From: Acidimicrobiaceae bacterium
Lineage (GTDB): Bacteria > Actinomycetota > Acidimicrobiia > Acidimicrobiales > MedAcidi-G1
Length of the DNA: 16,118 nt
NCBI GenBank assembly: GCA_003541675.1
Contig: DPMC01000066.1
Span: 1-16,118 of the forward strand
Reading direction: 5' to 3'
Shown here: piece after piece, positions 1 to 7,091 of the stretch
Layout of the letters: every line of letters starts with the position of its first letter
Position numbering within the stretch: the stretch's first letter is position 1
Program-made: the position numbers and the translations under genes
The notes under the pieces: model-generated
Seen by the model: the letters and a program-made list of their open reading frames with translations, nothing else
Told to the model about the DNA's origin: nothing
Database searches by the model: none

Positions 1-2
1 AG

Positions 3-1013
3 CAGGCCGTCAGGCAGGCCGCCAGCGAGGCCGCCCGCCATGCTGATCCGGATGCCTCAGCTCGCGAACACGCGCTGGACGTGCTGTCGGTGATCGAATC
101 AGTGCTGGAGGATCCGGGCGTGATCATCGCCGCCCAGATCCATCAGATGAAGGGCGAGCTGGTGGCCCGTCTCAAGATGGAAGGCGTCGAGTACGAAGAG
201 CGGATGGAACGGCTCGCCGAAGTCGAGCAACCCCGCCCCCTCAAGGAGCTCCTGTACGGAACCTTCGACGTCTTCCGAAGCCACCACCCATGGGTGGGCA
301 CGGAGAACGTGAAGCCCAAAGCGGTGGCCCGTGAGCTCTACGAGACTGGCTTCGACTTCCGCCAGTACATCGAACACCATGGCCTGAAGCGTTCTGAGGG
401 CACGGTGCTTCGCTACCTCGGCGAGGCCTACAAGGCACTGGTCCAGACGGTGCCCGAAGATTGCCGAACCGAGGCGATCCGAGACATCGAGGCGTGGCTG
501 GGCGAGATGGTTCGTCAGGTCGACTCCAGCCTCATTGACGAGTGGGAGAAGCTCCGCAACCCCGAAGACCCATCGCCCGAGGGCAAAGCAGCCGACACTG
601 GCCCAGAACGACCCGACGTGACCCGCAATGCCCGGGCCTTCAAGATCATGGTCCGCAACGAGGTGTTCCGCTGGGTGCAGTTGCTGTCGCGCCGTCGTCT
701 CGATGACCACGAATCCCTGGCCGAGGTTCCCGCGGTCGACGACGCCCGCCGGACCGGCGCTGACGTCGCCGAGGCCATTGCCCCCTACTGGGAGGAGCAT
801 TCCGTGCTTCCCACCGACAGCCACGCCCGGGGAGGCACGTTCTTTGTACTCGATGACTCTGGTGGAGTAGGGGCCGCCCGCTGGCCGGTCGTCCAGACCA
901 TTGCCGATCCCAAGGGGCACGACGAGTGGGTGCTCGAGGGTCAGGTCGACCTGGAGGCCAGCCGCGAAGAAGGCCGGGCCGTGGTCCGCCTCGGTGCCAT
1001 CCGTCGGCTCTAG
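3..1013 (+). CDS. DUF3516-domain DEAD/DEAH-box helicase, C-terminal part (5' end outside window)
   Basis: The frame is open from base 3, so the start and the helicase core lie upstream; 336 residues are visible. From memory of the family, the stretch with VEYEERMERL, the HHPWVG block, PKAVARELYE, SEGTVLRYLGEAYKALVQ and the WLGEMVRQVDSSLIDEWEKL block is the conserved C-terminal DUF3516 region of actinobacterial Ski2-like helicases of roughly 830-850 residues. These are predicted ATP-dependent cytoplasmic RNA or DNA helicases with poorly defined roles. No Walker or DEAD motif is visible because that half is missing. An internal ATG at base 81 could be mistaken for the start, but homology-like sequence continues upstream of it. 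The TAG stop lies inside a CTAG shared with the convergent polyprenyl synthase gene. The helicase assignment rests on the domain alone. Confidence 0.85.
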   Translation, partial: QAVRQAASEAARHADPDASAREHALDVLSVIESVLEDPGVIIAAQIHQMKGELVARLKMEGVEYEERMERLAEVEQPRPLKELLYGTFDVFRSHHPWVGTENVKPKAVARELYETGFDFRQYIEHHGLKRSEGTVLRYLGEAYKALVQTVPEDCRTEAIRDIEAWLGEMVRQVDSSLIDEWEKLRNPEDPSPEGKAADTGPERPDVTRNARAFKIMVRNEVFRWVQLLSRRRLDDHESLAEVPAVDDARRTGADVAEAIAPYWEEHSVLPTDSHARGGTFFVLDDSGGVGAARWPVVQTIADPKGHDEWVLEGQVDLEASREEGRAVVRLGAIRRL

Positions 1014-2047
1014 AACTCCCGCTCGGCCACGAAACGGGCCAGGCCGGTCAACTCGTCAACTGCTCCGACCTCCAGACCTACCCCGTCAATGGCGGCCAGT
1101 GCAGCGTCCAGGCGGCGGCGGGCTTCAGCAATCGTGTCCTCTCGGCCACCGGCTGCCTCGATGACAGCAGAGGCCCGATCTACGTCATCATCGGAGAGAT
1201 CGCCAGCCACGTTGTAGACGGCCCGGAGTTCGGCGGCCGCTGTTCCCCCGCCGGACAGCACGCAGGCCACCGGCATCGACTTCTTACGTTCCCGGAGGTC
1301 GTTGCCGGCCGCCTTACCGGTCACCGACGGGTCTCCCCAGATGCCCAGCACGTCGTCGACGGCCTGGAAGGCTAGGCCAAGTTCCTGCCCGTAGACCTCC
1401 AACGCGTCGACCTGGTCGGTGGGCGCCCCAGCAAGCACGGCACCGACCGATGCCGAGTACCCGAGTAGGGCGCCGGTCTTGTCGGCTTCCATGGCCAGGC
1501 AGGCCGCTAGGTCAACCTCGGGGAGGTCATCGAAGGCCATGTCGGCGGACTGACCGGCGATCATCGCCGTGGTAGCCGTCAACAGCCGGATGGTGGCCCT
1601 CACTCGCTCGGCTGAGGGCTCTCCGCCGGACTGACCAGCAGGCGTGTCGAGCAGTACTTGGAAGGCCAGGTTGTGAAGGGCGTCGCCCGAGATCACCGCG
1701 TCGTCCACCCCGAAGACTGCCCACACCGTCGGACGGTGCCGTCGCTCCACGTCGCCGTCGACGATGTCGTCGTGCACCAGAGAGAAGTTGTGCACCAGTT
1801 CCACAGCGGCCGCTCCGGGCACCGCCACCTCACCATCGGCGCCTACCGCCTCGGCCGATAGCACTGCCAGGGCAGGACGCAGGCCCTTACCTGGTCCGGC
1901 CGTCGACGGCGACCCATTGGCCTCCACCCATCCGAAGTGGTAACGGGCGGGTAGGCGAAGCTCGTCGCACAGGCGATCCACGGCAGCCACTAGCGCCGGT
2001 TCCACCAACTCTCGGGCCCGTACGAGGACCGCCGGAACCGCCGCCAT
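1010..2047 (-). CDS. Polyprenyl (geranylgeranyl-type) diphosphate synthase
   Basis: A 345-residue all-helical trans-prenyltransferase that should condense isopentenyl diphosphate with an allylic diphosphate in the cytoplasm. Visible motifs are GKGLRP at about 53-58 (diphosphate binding), the first Asp-rich motif HDDIVDGD at 92-99 followed by RRHRPTVW, GQSADMAFD near 165, a KTG at 190-192, and a second Asp-rich region DDVLGIWGD at 231-239 followed by TGK and KKS. The second motif lacks the third Asp of canonical DDxxD and has Gly there, with WGD instead. I recall this variant from actinobacterial GGPP synthases and from cargo enzymes of family 2 encapsulins. No encapsulin gene is visible here. 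Its ATG overlaps the upstream hydrolase stop by one base (TGATG), so translation is probably coupled. It is the last gene of a four-gene operon. Product chain length cannot be read from the sequence. Confidence 0.9.
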   Translation of the reverse strand: MAAVPAVLVRARELVEPALVAAVDRLCDELRLPARYHFGWVEANGSPSTAGPGKGLRPALAVLSAEAVGADGEVAVPGAAAVELVHNFSLVHDDIVDGDVERRHRPTVWAVFGVDDAVISGDALHNLAFQVLLDTPAGQSGGEPSAERVRATIRLLTATTAMIAGQSADMAFDDLPEVDLAACLAMEADKTGALLGYSASVGAVLAGAPTDQVDALEVYGQELGLAFQAVDDVLGIWGDPSVTGKAAGNDLRERKKSMPVACVLSGGGTAAAELRAVYNVAGDLSDDDVDRASAVIEAAGGREDTIAEARRRLDAALAAIDGVGLEVGAVDELTGLARFVAEREF

Positions 2048-2823
2048 CAGTCCCGCCGGTCGGGCAAAAAGCGAAAAGCGTCGCGTACCTCAGCCACCCG
2101 GGCCGGATTCACGTCAGCCATGACTACACCCTCGGTGTAGTCGACGCCCTCGGCCACCACCTCGCCGGACGGGTCCACGATCACCGTGTCACCCGAGTAG
2201 GTCAGCCCGTTGGCCTCCCCCACCCGGTTGACGCCCACTACGTACGCCTGGTTCTCGATGGCCCGGGCCACCAGCAAGGCACTCCAGTGGTCGCGCCGCG
2301 ACTCGGGCCAGTTGGCCACTACCAGGTAGGCGTCGGTGTCCAGCGCCCGATCCCAGAAGGCGTTGGCGAACCGCAGGTCGTAGCAGACGAACAGGGTCAG
2401 CCGGAGGCCGTCGATGGTGACGGTGACCGGAGTGTCACCGGCCCGGTAGGCCTCGTGCTCGTCGGCGAACGTGAACGGATGAAGCTTGTCGTAGTGGTGC
2501 TGGGTGCCGTCCGGGCCGACCAGCAGGAACCGGTTCACCGGCAGCGCCCCGGGCTCGCCGTCCGGATCGTCACGTGTCGGGATCGATCCACCCACCCAGA
2601 TGTCGTGGACCGCGGCTTGTTCGGCCATGAACTGCTCGGTCGGTCCACCCGGCGGTTCGGCGATCCGGTCGGCGGCCAGCGAGAAGCCCGGTCCGAACAT
2701 CTCGGTCAGCAGGACCATGTCGGCCCCGTCGGCAGCCGCCTCGGCGATCATCGGAGCCACCCGGGTACAGGTGGCTGGCGCGTCCTCCCAGGCGATGTTG
2801 TGCTGCAGGGCGGCGATCTTCAT
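2047..2823 (-). CDS. Omega-amidase-type carbon-nitrogen hydrolase (nitrilase superfamily)
   Basis: A 258-residue single-domain nitrilase-superfamily enzyme with the complete Glu-Lys-Cys triad: E41 in LLTEMFGPGF, K113 in YDKLHPF and C147 in FVCYDLRF. The E-x-Y-x-x-G segment near 124-129 is also typical. The Cys context resembles the YafV/NIT2 omega-amidase group, which hydrolyses alpha-ketoglutaramate or alpha-ketosuccinamate to the 2-oxo acid plus ammonia. That role is supported by the neighbour: an aminotransferase of the glutamine-transaminase-K/methionine type lies immediately upstream, its stop only four bases before this ATG. The two would form a transaminase/omega-amidase couple that pulls transamination forward, as in methionine salvage. 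The alternative is a general aliphatic amidase of the same superfamily. The substrate is inferred from context, while the fold and catalytic residues are seen directly. Confidence 0.85.
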   Translation of the reverse strand: MKIAALQHNIAWEDAPATCTRVAPMIAEAAADGADMVLLTEMFGPGFSLAADRIAEPPGGPTEQFMAEQAAVHDIWVGGSIPTRDDPDGEPGALPVNRFLLVGPDGTQHHYDKLHPFTFADEHEAYRAGDTPVTVTIDGLRLTLFVCYDLRFANAFWDRALDTDAYLVVANWPESRRDHWSALLVARAIENQAYVVGVNRVGEANGLTYSGDTVIVDPSGEVVAEGVDYTEGVVMADVNPARVAEVRDAFRFLPDRRD

Positions 2824-2827
2824 GTGA

Positions 2828-4006
2828 TCAGGCTGTCAGACGGGACAGGCGATCGACGGCTTCGTGGAGCACCTCGAACTGCTTGCAGTAGGCGAACCGG
2901 ACGATCGAACGCCCAGCCGACTCATCGTCGTAGAAGACCCGGTTGGGGATGGCCACCACGCCACACCTCCCGGGCAGGTCACGACAGAACTCCATGCCGT
3001 CGTCGTAGCCCAGCGGTGCCACGTCGGCCGTCACGTAGTAGGTCCCCTGTGCTGGCAACACGTCGAGGCCTACCGAACGCAGCCCGTCGGCCACCAGGTC
3101 ACGCTTGGCACACAGGTCGTCGGCCAGCACGGTGAAGTAGCTGTCACCCAGGGTCAGGGCGGTCACCATGGCCCGCTGGAATGGGGCCCCGCTGGTGAAC
3201 GACAGGTGTTGTTTGACGGTGTGCACCGCGTTGACCAGCTCCGTGGGGCCATGGGCCCACCCCACCTTCCAGCCGGTCAACCCGAACGACTTGCCCCCCG
3301 ACGAGATGGTCACCGTTCGCTCGGCCATGCCAGGAAGGGTCGCCAACGGGATGTGGCGGGTCGCGTCGTAGGTCATGTGCTCGTAGACCTCGTCGGTCAC
3401 CACCAACAGGTCATGGGTGATGGCCAGGCGGGCGATCTCGGCCAGTTCGGCTTCGGAGAACACCTTGCCCGTCGGGTTGTGTGGCGTGTTGATCAGGATC
3501 AGTCGCGTGGACGGGTTGATGACCGCCTCGAGCTCGTCCGGGTCGAACGAATAGTCGGGCGTCCGCAGGGTGACGGCTCGCCGGACGCCCCCGGCCAGCT
3601 CGATGACCGCCGCGTACAGGTCGAAGTAGGGCTCGAAGACCACCACCTCCTGACCCGGTTCGACAAGGGCCATGATCGCCGCCCCGATGGCCTCGGATGC
3701 GCCGGTGGAAACCATGACGTCGCCGGGGTCGACCTGCTGGCCGTAAAATCGGGCCTGATGGTCGGCCACGGCCCGGCGCAACTCGGGGATGCCCCGGTCG
3801 GGCGGATACTGGTTGAAGCCGTCCCGGATGGCCTGGATGGCCGCCGCGGTGACCTCGGCCGGACCGTCGGTGTCGGGGAATCCCTGCCCGAGGTTGATGG
3901 CCCCCGTCTCGACGGCCAGCGTCGACATTTCGGCAAAGATAGACAGCCGGTGACCCTGCATCCGCGACACCAGATGGGCGTTCGGACGATCGGGCACGAC
4001 GGTCAC
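2828..4006 (-). CDS. PLP-dependent class I/II aminotransferase (glutamine transaminase K / methionine aminotransferase-like)
   Basis: A 392-residue fold-type I aminotransferase. The N-terminal INLGQGFPD block (37-45) is typical of the kynurenine/glutamine transaminase K and YbdL group. Further landmarks are NTPHNPTG (173-180), D205 and Y208 in TDEVYEH for the PLP ring, the Schiff-base lysine K239 in SSGGKSFGLTGWKVGW, and a substrate-carboxylate Arg near 370 (VRFAYCK). It should transfer the amino group of glutamine, methionine or aromatic amino acids to 2-oxo acids. The GTG start overlaps the acyl-CoA dehydrogenase stop by four bases (GTGA), which supports this start over the in-frame ATG at residue 16. 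The adjacent omega-amidase gene favours glutamine as a donor. The exact acceptor, such as ketomethiobutyrate, is not readable from sequence. Confidence 0.9.
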   Translation of the reverse strand: MTVVPDRPNAHLVSRMQGHRLSIFAEMSTLAVETGAINLGQGFPDTDGPAEVTAAAIQAIRDGFNQYPPDRGIPELRRAVADHQARFYGQQVDPGDVMVSTGASEAIGAAIMALVEPGQEVVVFEPYFDLYAAVIELAGGVRRAVTLRTPDYSFDPDELEAVINPSTRLILINTPHNPTGKVFSEAELAEIARLAITHDLLVVTDEVYEHMTYDATRHIPLATLPGMAERTVTISSGGKSFGLTGWKVGWAHGPTELVNAVHTVKQHLSFTSGAPFQRAMVTALTLGDSYFTVLADDLCAKRDLVADGLRSVGLDVLPAQGTYYVTADVAPLGYDDGMEFCRDLPGRCGVVAIPNRVFYDDESAGRSIVRFAYCKQFEVLHEAVDRLSRLTA

Positions 4007-5160
4007 TCGGCGGGATAACGCTCGAGCAACTTACGGGCTATCACCATCTTCTGGATCTCGCTCGTGCCCTCGCCGATGATCATCAGCGGGGTGTCACGGA
4101 AGTAGCGCTCCACGGGGAACTCGGCGGTGTAGCCGTTGCCGCCGTGAATCCGCAGGGCATCGGTGGCGATCTCAAACGCCGCCTCGGAGGCGAATAGCTT
4201 GGCCATGCCGGCCTCCATGTCGACTCGCTCGCCCTCGTCGGCCCGCCGGGCCGCGTCATACGTCATGAGCCGGGCCGCCTGAAGCTTGGTTGCCATCTCA
4301 GCCAACTTGAACTGGATGGCCTGATGCTCGTAGATGGGCCTGCCGAACGTTTCACGCTGCTGGGCATACCGCATCGCCGCCTCAAACGCCGCTTGGGCTA
4401 CGCCGACGGCACGCGAGGCAATGTTGATGCGACCCAACTCGAGCGCCGAGAGTGCGTACTGGCGGCCGTGGCCGATGCCTTCGTCGCCGCCCAGCACGTT
4501 GGCGTGCGGAACCTTGTGGTCTACGTAGGACATTTCGACCGTCTCGAGGCCCTTGTAGCCCAGTTTGTCGATCTTCTTGGATACCGAGATGCCCTCGAAC
4601 GTCTCGCCGGGCTCCTTTTCAACTAACAGGCAGGTGATGCGGTCGTCCGGCGTGCGGACCATCAACATGACCAGCGAGGCCCGGACACCGTTGGTGACCC
4701 ACATCTTCGTGCCGTTCACCACCCACTCGTCGCCGTCCCGCTCGGCCTTGCAGCGAAGGGCCCCGGTGTCACTGCCCGCGTCAGGCTCCGACAACGAGAA
4801 GGCGGCCCGGAACGAGCCGTCGCACATCCGCGGCAGGAGCCGCTGCTTCTGTTCGTCGGTTCCGAACCGGCCGATCATCGTGACGCCGATCTTGTGGGTG
4901 TTGAGGATTCCGGCCAGCGACATGAAGCCCCGCGACAGTTCCTCGATGATCCGGGCGTAGGTGGTGATGTCGAGGCCTAGGCCGCCGTACTCCTCGGGGA
5001 TGGTCGAGCCGAACAGGCCGAACTCGCACATCTGGTCGAACATGGCCTGCGGAAACTCGTCGGCATGCTCGAACTCGGCCACGTTCGGGATGACGTCGCG
5101 GTCCACCCACGATCGGATGGTGCCGACGATCTCGTCGGCCAGCGCCTGATCGGTCGCCAT
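4003..5160 (-). CDS. Acyl-CoA dehydrogenase (FadE family)
   Basis: A 385-residue FAD enzyme of the usual acyl-CoA dehydrogenase length, catalysing alpha,beta-dehydrogenation of an acyl-CoA and passing electrons to ETF. The N-terminal helical domain contains PEEYGGLG. The FAD/substrate loop is FSLSEPDAGSD (121-131) followed by WVTNG. The C-terminal domain carries RETFGRP and IHGGNGY, and ends with IIGEGTSEIQ, where E364 occupies the place of the catalytic base of short/medium-chain enzymes (YEGT in SCAD). A purine-rich AGAAAGAG sits eight bases before the ATG and acts as a weak Shine-Dalgarno. It is the first gene of the operon and overlaps the aminotransferase start by four bases. Chain length or branched-chain preference cannot be assigned. 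Coupling to transamination hints at 2-oxo-acid-derived acyl-CoAs, which is inference only. Confidence 0.92.
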   Translation of the reverse strand: MATDQALADEIVGTIRSWVDRDVIPNVAEFEHADEFPQAMFDQMCEFGLFGSTIPEEYGGLGLDITTYARIIEELSRGFMSLAGILNTHKIGVTMIGRFGTDEQKQRLLPRMCDGSFRAAFSLSEPDAGSDTGALRCKAERDGDEWVVNGTKMWVTNGVRASLVMLMVRTPDDRITCLLVEKEPGETFEGISVSKKIDKLGYKGLETVEMSYVDHKVPHANVLGGDEGIGHGRQYALSALELGRINIASRAVGVAQAAFEAAMRYAQQRETFGRPIYEHQAIQFKLAEMATKLQAARLMTYDAARRADEGERVDMEAGMAKLFASEAAFEIATDALRIHGGNGYTAEFPVERYFRDTPLMIIGEGTSEIQKMVIARKLLERYPAE

Positions 5161-5198
5161 CGGATGACTCTTTCTGTTCGATGTCTGTCTCCACGGAT

Positions 5199-5215
5199 GC
5201 TCCCCGGTGAGGAGC
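5199..5215. other. Small hairpin in the leader of the acyl-CoA dehydrogenase operon
   Basis: GCTCC at 5199-5203 pairs with GGAGC at 5211-5215 across a 7-base loop. It lies about 40 bases upstream of the acyl-CoA dehydrogenase ATG on the minus strand. It could be leader structure or part of MFS read-through termination. The stem is only five pairs, so this is tentative. Confidence 0.3.
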
Positions 5216-5236
5216 GTGTGGGTCTACGGGCGTGAT

Positions 5237-5276
5237 CTTCCCAGCCCGATAGGGGCGGGGCCACCCCGGCGGGAAG
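5237..5276. other. Branched inverted repeat (possible three-way junction) in the 187-bp gap between the MFS and acyl-CoA dehydrogenase genes
   Basis: CTTCCC at 5237-5242 pairs with GGGAAG at 5271-5276. Inside it, GCCC (5244-5247) pairs with GGGC (5253-5256), and GGGG (5257-5260) pairs with CCCC (5264-5267) over a three-base loop. Together these make a compact branched fold of 40 bases. It sits 72 bases past the MFS stop and about 77 bases before the acyl-CoA dehydrogenase ATG on the same strand. It may end MFS transcripts or structure the operon leader. There is no T-tract. Confidence 0.4.
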
Positions 5277-5312
5277 CCAACCTGTCAGTGCGTCGTCGAC
5301 ACCAGTGCCCGG

Positions 5313-5336
5313 CGACCAATACCGAGGAACTGGTCG
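5313..5336 (-). terminator. Candidate hairpin terminator after the MFS gene
   Basis: CGACCA at 5313-5318 and TGGTCG at 5331-5336 form a perfect 6-bp stem with a 12-base loop. It starts 11 bases after the MFS stop codon on the minus strand. It has no U-tract, which is common in high-GC actinobacteria but makes the call weak. Confidence 0.35.
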
Positions 5337-5347
5337 GTGAACCCATC

Positions 5348-6538
5348 TCAGGCTTCGGAGCGAGCTATCGCACCGACGCCACCCAGCACCGGACCGGTGA
5401 GGGCCAACGCCCCGGCTGCCACTGCCGCGCAGAACAGGAAGCCGCCGGGTCGGTCGGTGAGCGCCACCACGGCCCCCACCAGGAAGCCACCCACTGCGAT
5501 AGCCAGGTCGAACGCGATGCTGAACGACCCGATGGCATGGCTGCGTTCGGCGTCAGGTGCACGGTCCACCACCAGTACGAAGAGGGCTGGAAACAGGAAG
5601 CACTGTCCGAGGGCCATGACCATCGCTCCGGCGTAGACGCCCGCTGGTTGGGTCCACAGGCCAAGGACCAACATCCCGGCCGCCGTAAATCCCATGGACA
5701 GCCGGGTGGTGGCCAACGATCCCAACCGGTCGGGGATCTTCGCTCCGAACAGTCGGACTGCCACCACGAGCCCCGCGAATGCCGCGAACACCGTGCCTGA
5801 CGAAGCGACGCCCACGTCAGCGGCGTGCAGGGCCATAAAAGCCAGGAAGCCCGAGTAGGCCAGCAGGCCGACGAACAGCATCACCCCGGGACGGATGGCC
5901 GCCGGGTGGAGCCGCCACCGGAACAGCGGCACGTCGGGCGGGTCAAGCGGTCGGCCCGGTGCAGCTCGGGCTAGCAGGACCGGCACCACTCCCAACACGG
6001 CGGCCACCACGAACGCCCGGTCCGGCCCACCGTTGTCCATTAGCCACTCGCCGAGGGCCGGACCAAGGGCCAGGCCGGTGTAGAGGGTGACGGTGAAGTA
6101 GCTAGTGGCTTCGCCCCGGCGATCGGGCGGCGAGAGGTCCTGAATGGCCGACGAGATGCCGATGAAGAAGGCAGCCTCGCCCATGCCCAGCACCAGTCGG
6201 GCGGCCACCACCATGGTCACCGAGGTGGCGGGCACCAGTAGCAACAACGAGGTCGAGACCCCGACTGAACCCAAAAGTAGGAGGAATCGGCGGCCTCGTC
6301 GATCGCCCAGCGGCCCAATGAGGGGCCGCAGCAACGCTGCGGAAAAGCCGAATGCCCCCACCGACAGGCCGACGGCCACGCCGCCTCCCCCGAGGTCGTG
6401 TTCCACGAAGGCCGGAACGACCGGCCAAGTACTGCCCAGTGCGGTGAAGTAGCCGAACGACGCCAGGCACAACACGAGGAATCGTGGGGTGGCCAGCCGG
6501 TCACCCGCCTCTGGTCCGGTCGTTGCTGGTCCCGCCAT
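5348..6538 (-). CDS. Major facilitator superfamily transporter (probable efflux permease)
   Basis: A 396-residue, strongly hydrophobic inner-membrane protein with the length and pattern of a 12-helix MFS carrier. The signature loop between helices 2 and 3, GPLGDRRGRR, is at 75-84, and a related charged segment (KIPDRLGS) marks the second half. The helix 4/5 region (VLGMGEAAFFIG, then TGLALGPALGEWL) is of the drug/sugar efflux (AraJ-like) type. The substrate is unknown. The ATG at 6538 has no Shine-Dalgarno, but a -10-like TACTGT ends six bases upstream and a TTGGTT -35 lies 17 bases further, so the transcript is probably leaderless. The gene is divergent from an SRPBCC gene with only 23 bases between start codons, suggesting linked control. 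Confidence 0.88.
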   Translation of the reverse strand: MAGPATTGPEAGDRLATPRFLVLCLASFGYFTALGSTWPVVPAFVEHDLGGGGVAVGLSVGAFGFSAALLRPLIGPLGDRRGRRFLLLLGSVGVSTSLLLLVPATSVTMVVAARLVLGMGEAAFFIGISSAIQDLSPPDRRGEATSYFTVTLYTGLALGPALGEWLMDNGGPDRAFVVAAVLGVVPVLLARAAPGRPLDPPDVPLFRWRLHPAAIRPGVMLFVGLLAYSGFLAFMALHAADVGVASSGTVFAAFAGLVVAVRLFGAKIPDRLGSLATTRLSMGFTAAGMLVLGLWTQPAGVYAGAMVMALGQCFLFPALFVLVVDRAPDAERSHAIGSFSIAFDLAIAVGGFLVGAVVALTDRPGGFLFCAAVAAGALALTGPVLGGVGAIARSEA

Positions 6539-6544
6539 CGGCGC

Positions 6545-6573
6545 ACAGTACGGTCCAGTCGGTGCACAACCAA
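6545..6573 (-). promoter_or_regulatory. Leaderless-type promoter of the MFS gene
   Basis: On the minus strand, TTGGTT (6568-6573) is followed by a 17-base spacer and TACTGT (6545-6550). Six bases then separate it from the ATG. The predicted transcript start falls at or next to the start codon. The -10 shares two bases with the -10 of the divergent SRPBCC gene. Confidence 0.55.
6549..6554 (+). promoter_or_regulatory. -10 element of the SRPBCC gene (leaderless type)
   Basis: TACGGT ends seven bases before the GTG start at 6562, and no Shine-Dalgarno is present. No convincing -35 is seen (TTGCTG at 6523-6528 would need a 20-base spacer). The first two bases overlap the divergent MFS -10. Confidence 0.45.
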
Positions 6574-7041
6574 GATTCGGACCGTGACCTGGTCGACGGT
6601 GAGATCGGCGGGGACCCCCACCCGAAGAAGCAGTACACGACGTTCGTGGCCGAGCGGGGAATCGCCGCTCCCCGGGCGGTTGCCTTCGACGCGGCCTGCG
6701 CCCTGATCAGTGAGGCGACCGGAGGCCCGGTAGAGGACGGCAGCCCCGAACCCCACGGTCTGGGTGCCCGCTTCGAGTTCACGCTCGGCGATCTGGACCT
6801 CTCCGAAGAGGTCATCTCCTTTGAGCCACCGTGGCGCCGGGTGTACGAACTCTCTGGCGCCCCGGTGGCCCTCTATCAGGGAACCACGGCATTCACCGAT
6901 CAGGGCGACCGCTGCCTCATGGCTTGGTCGATCGTGGTGGATCCCCTAGCAGACGGCGCGTCGGACACCTTCCTGGCCCATGCGGAATCGTTCCTAACCC
7001 GCTTCGCCGACGACGTGAAGGCTCGCGCTGAAGCCGTCTGA
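6562..7041 (+). CDS. SRPBCC-superfamily (START-like) small protein
   Basis: About 159 residues if started at GTG 6562. The pattern is that of the helix-grip fold used by polyketide cyclases, Bet v 1 and coenzyme Q-binding proteins. A first strand with YTTFVAERGIAAPRAVAFD is followed by helices, then alternating strands (GARFEFTL, VISFEPPWRRVYEL, ALYQGTTAF, RCLMAWSIVV) and a long C-terminal helix. Such proteins bind hydrophobic ligands, and the ligand here is unknown. The longer frame begins at 6484 inside the divergent MFS gene and was rejected. GTG 6562 keeps the whole first strand and has a -10 box seven bases upstream. A GTG at 6646 would cut that strand. An LLM oxidoreductase follows after 50 bases and is probably co-transcribed. 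Confidence 0.72.
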   Translation: MHNQDSDRDLVDGEIGGDPHPKKQYTTFVAERGIAAPRAVAFDAACALISEATGGPVEDGSPEPHGLGARFEFTLGDLDLSEEVISFEPPWRRVYELSGAPVALYQGTTAFTDQGDRCLMAWSIVVDPLADGASDTFLAHAESFLTRFADDVKARAEAV

Positions 7042-7091
7042 TCCAAGCCAGTCTGAAACAACCGGGCCTTAGCCCAGGAGAGAGAACCCAC

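Noticed and set aside
99..920. 273-codon open frame antisense to the helicase C-terminus
   Set aside because: Sense-strand sequence matches a known conserved domain, and the antisense product shows no recognisable features.
2864..4018. 384-codon open frame antisense to the aminotransferase
   Set aside because: It mirrors a strongly conserved enzyme on the other strand, has a repetitive Gly/His/Arg/Asp-rich composition typical of antisense frames in GC-rich genes, and has no start signal.
5207..5800. 197-codon plus-strand frame covering the gap and the MFS 3' end
   Set aside because: The product is hydrophilic low-complexity (Arg/Gly/His/Gln) and mostly antisense to the MFS gene.
6484..6561. 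Upstream extension of the SRPBCC gene to ATG 6484
   Set aside because: It would overlap the divergent MFS start and promoter, and the added residues are unlike the fold. GTG 6562 has a correctly placed -10.
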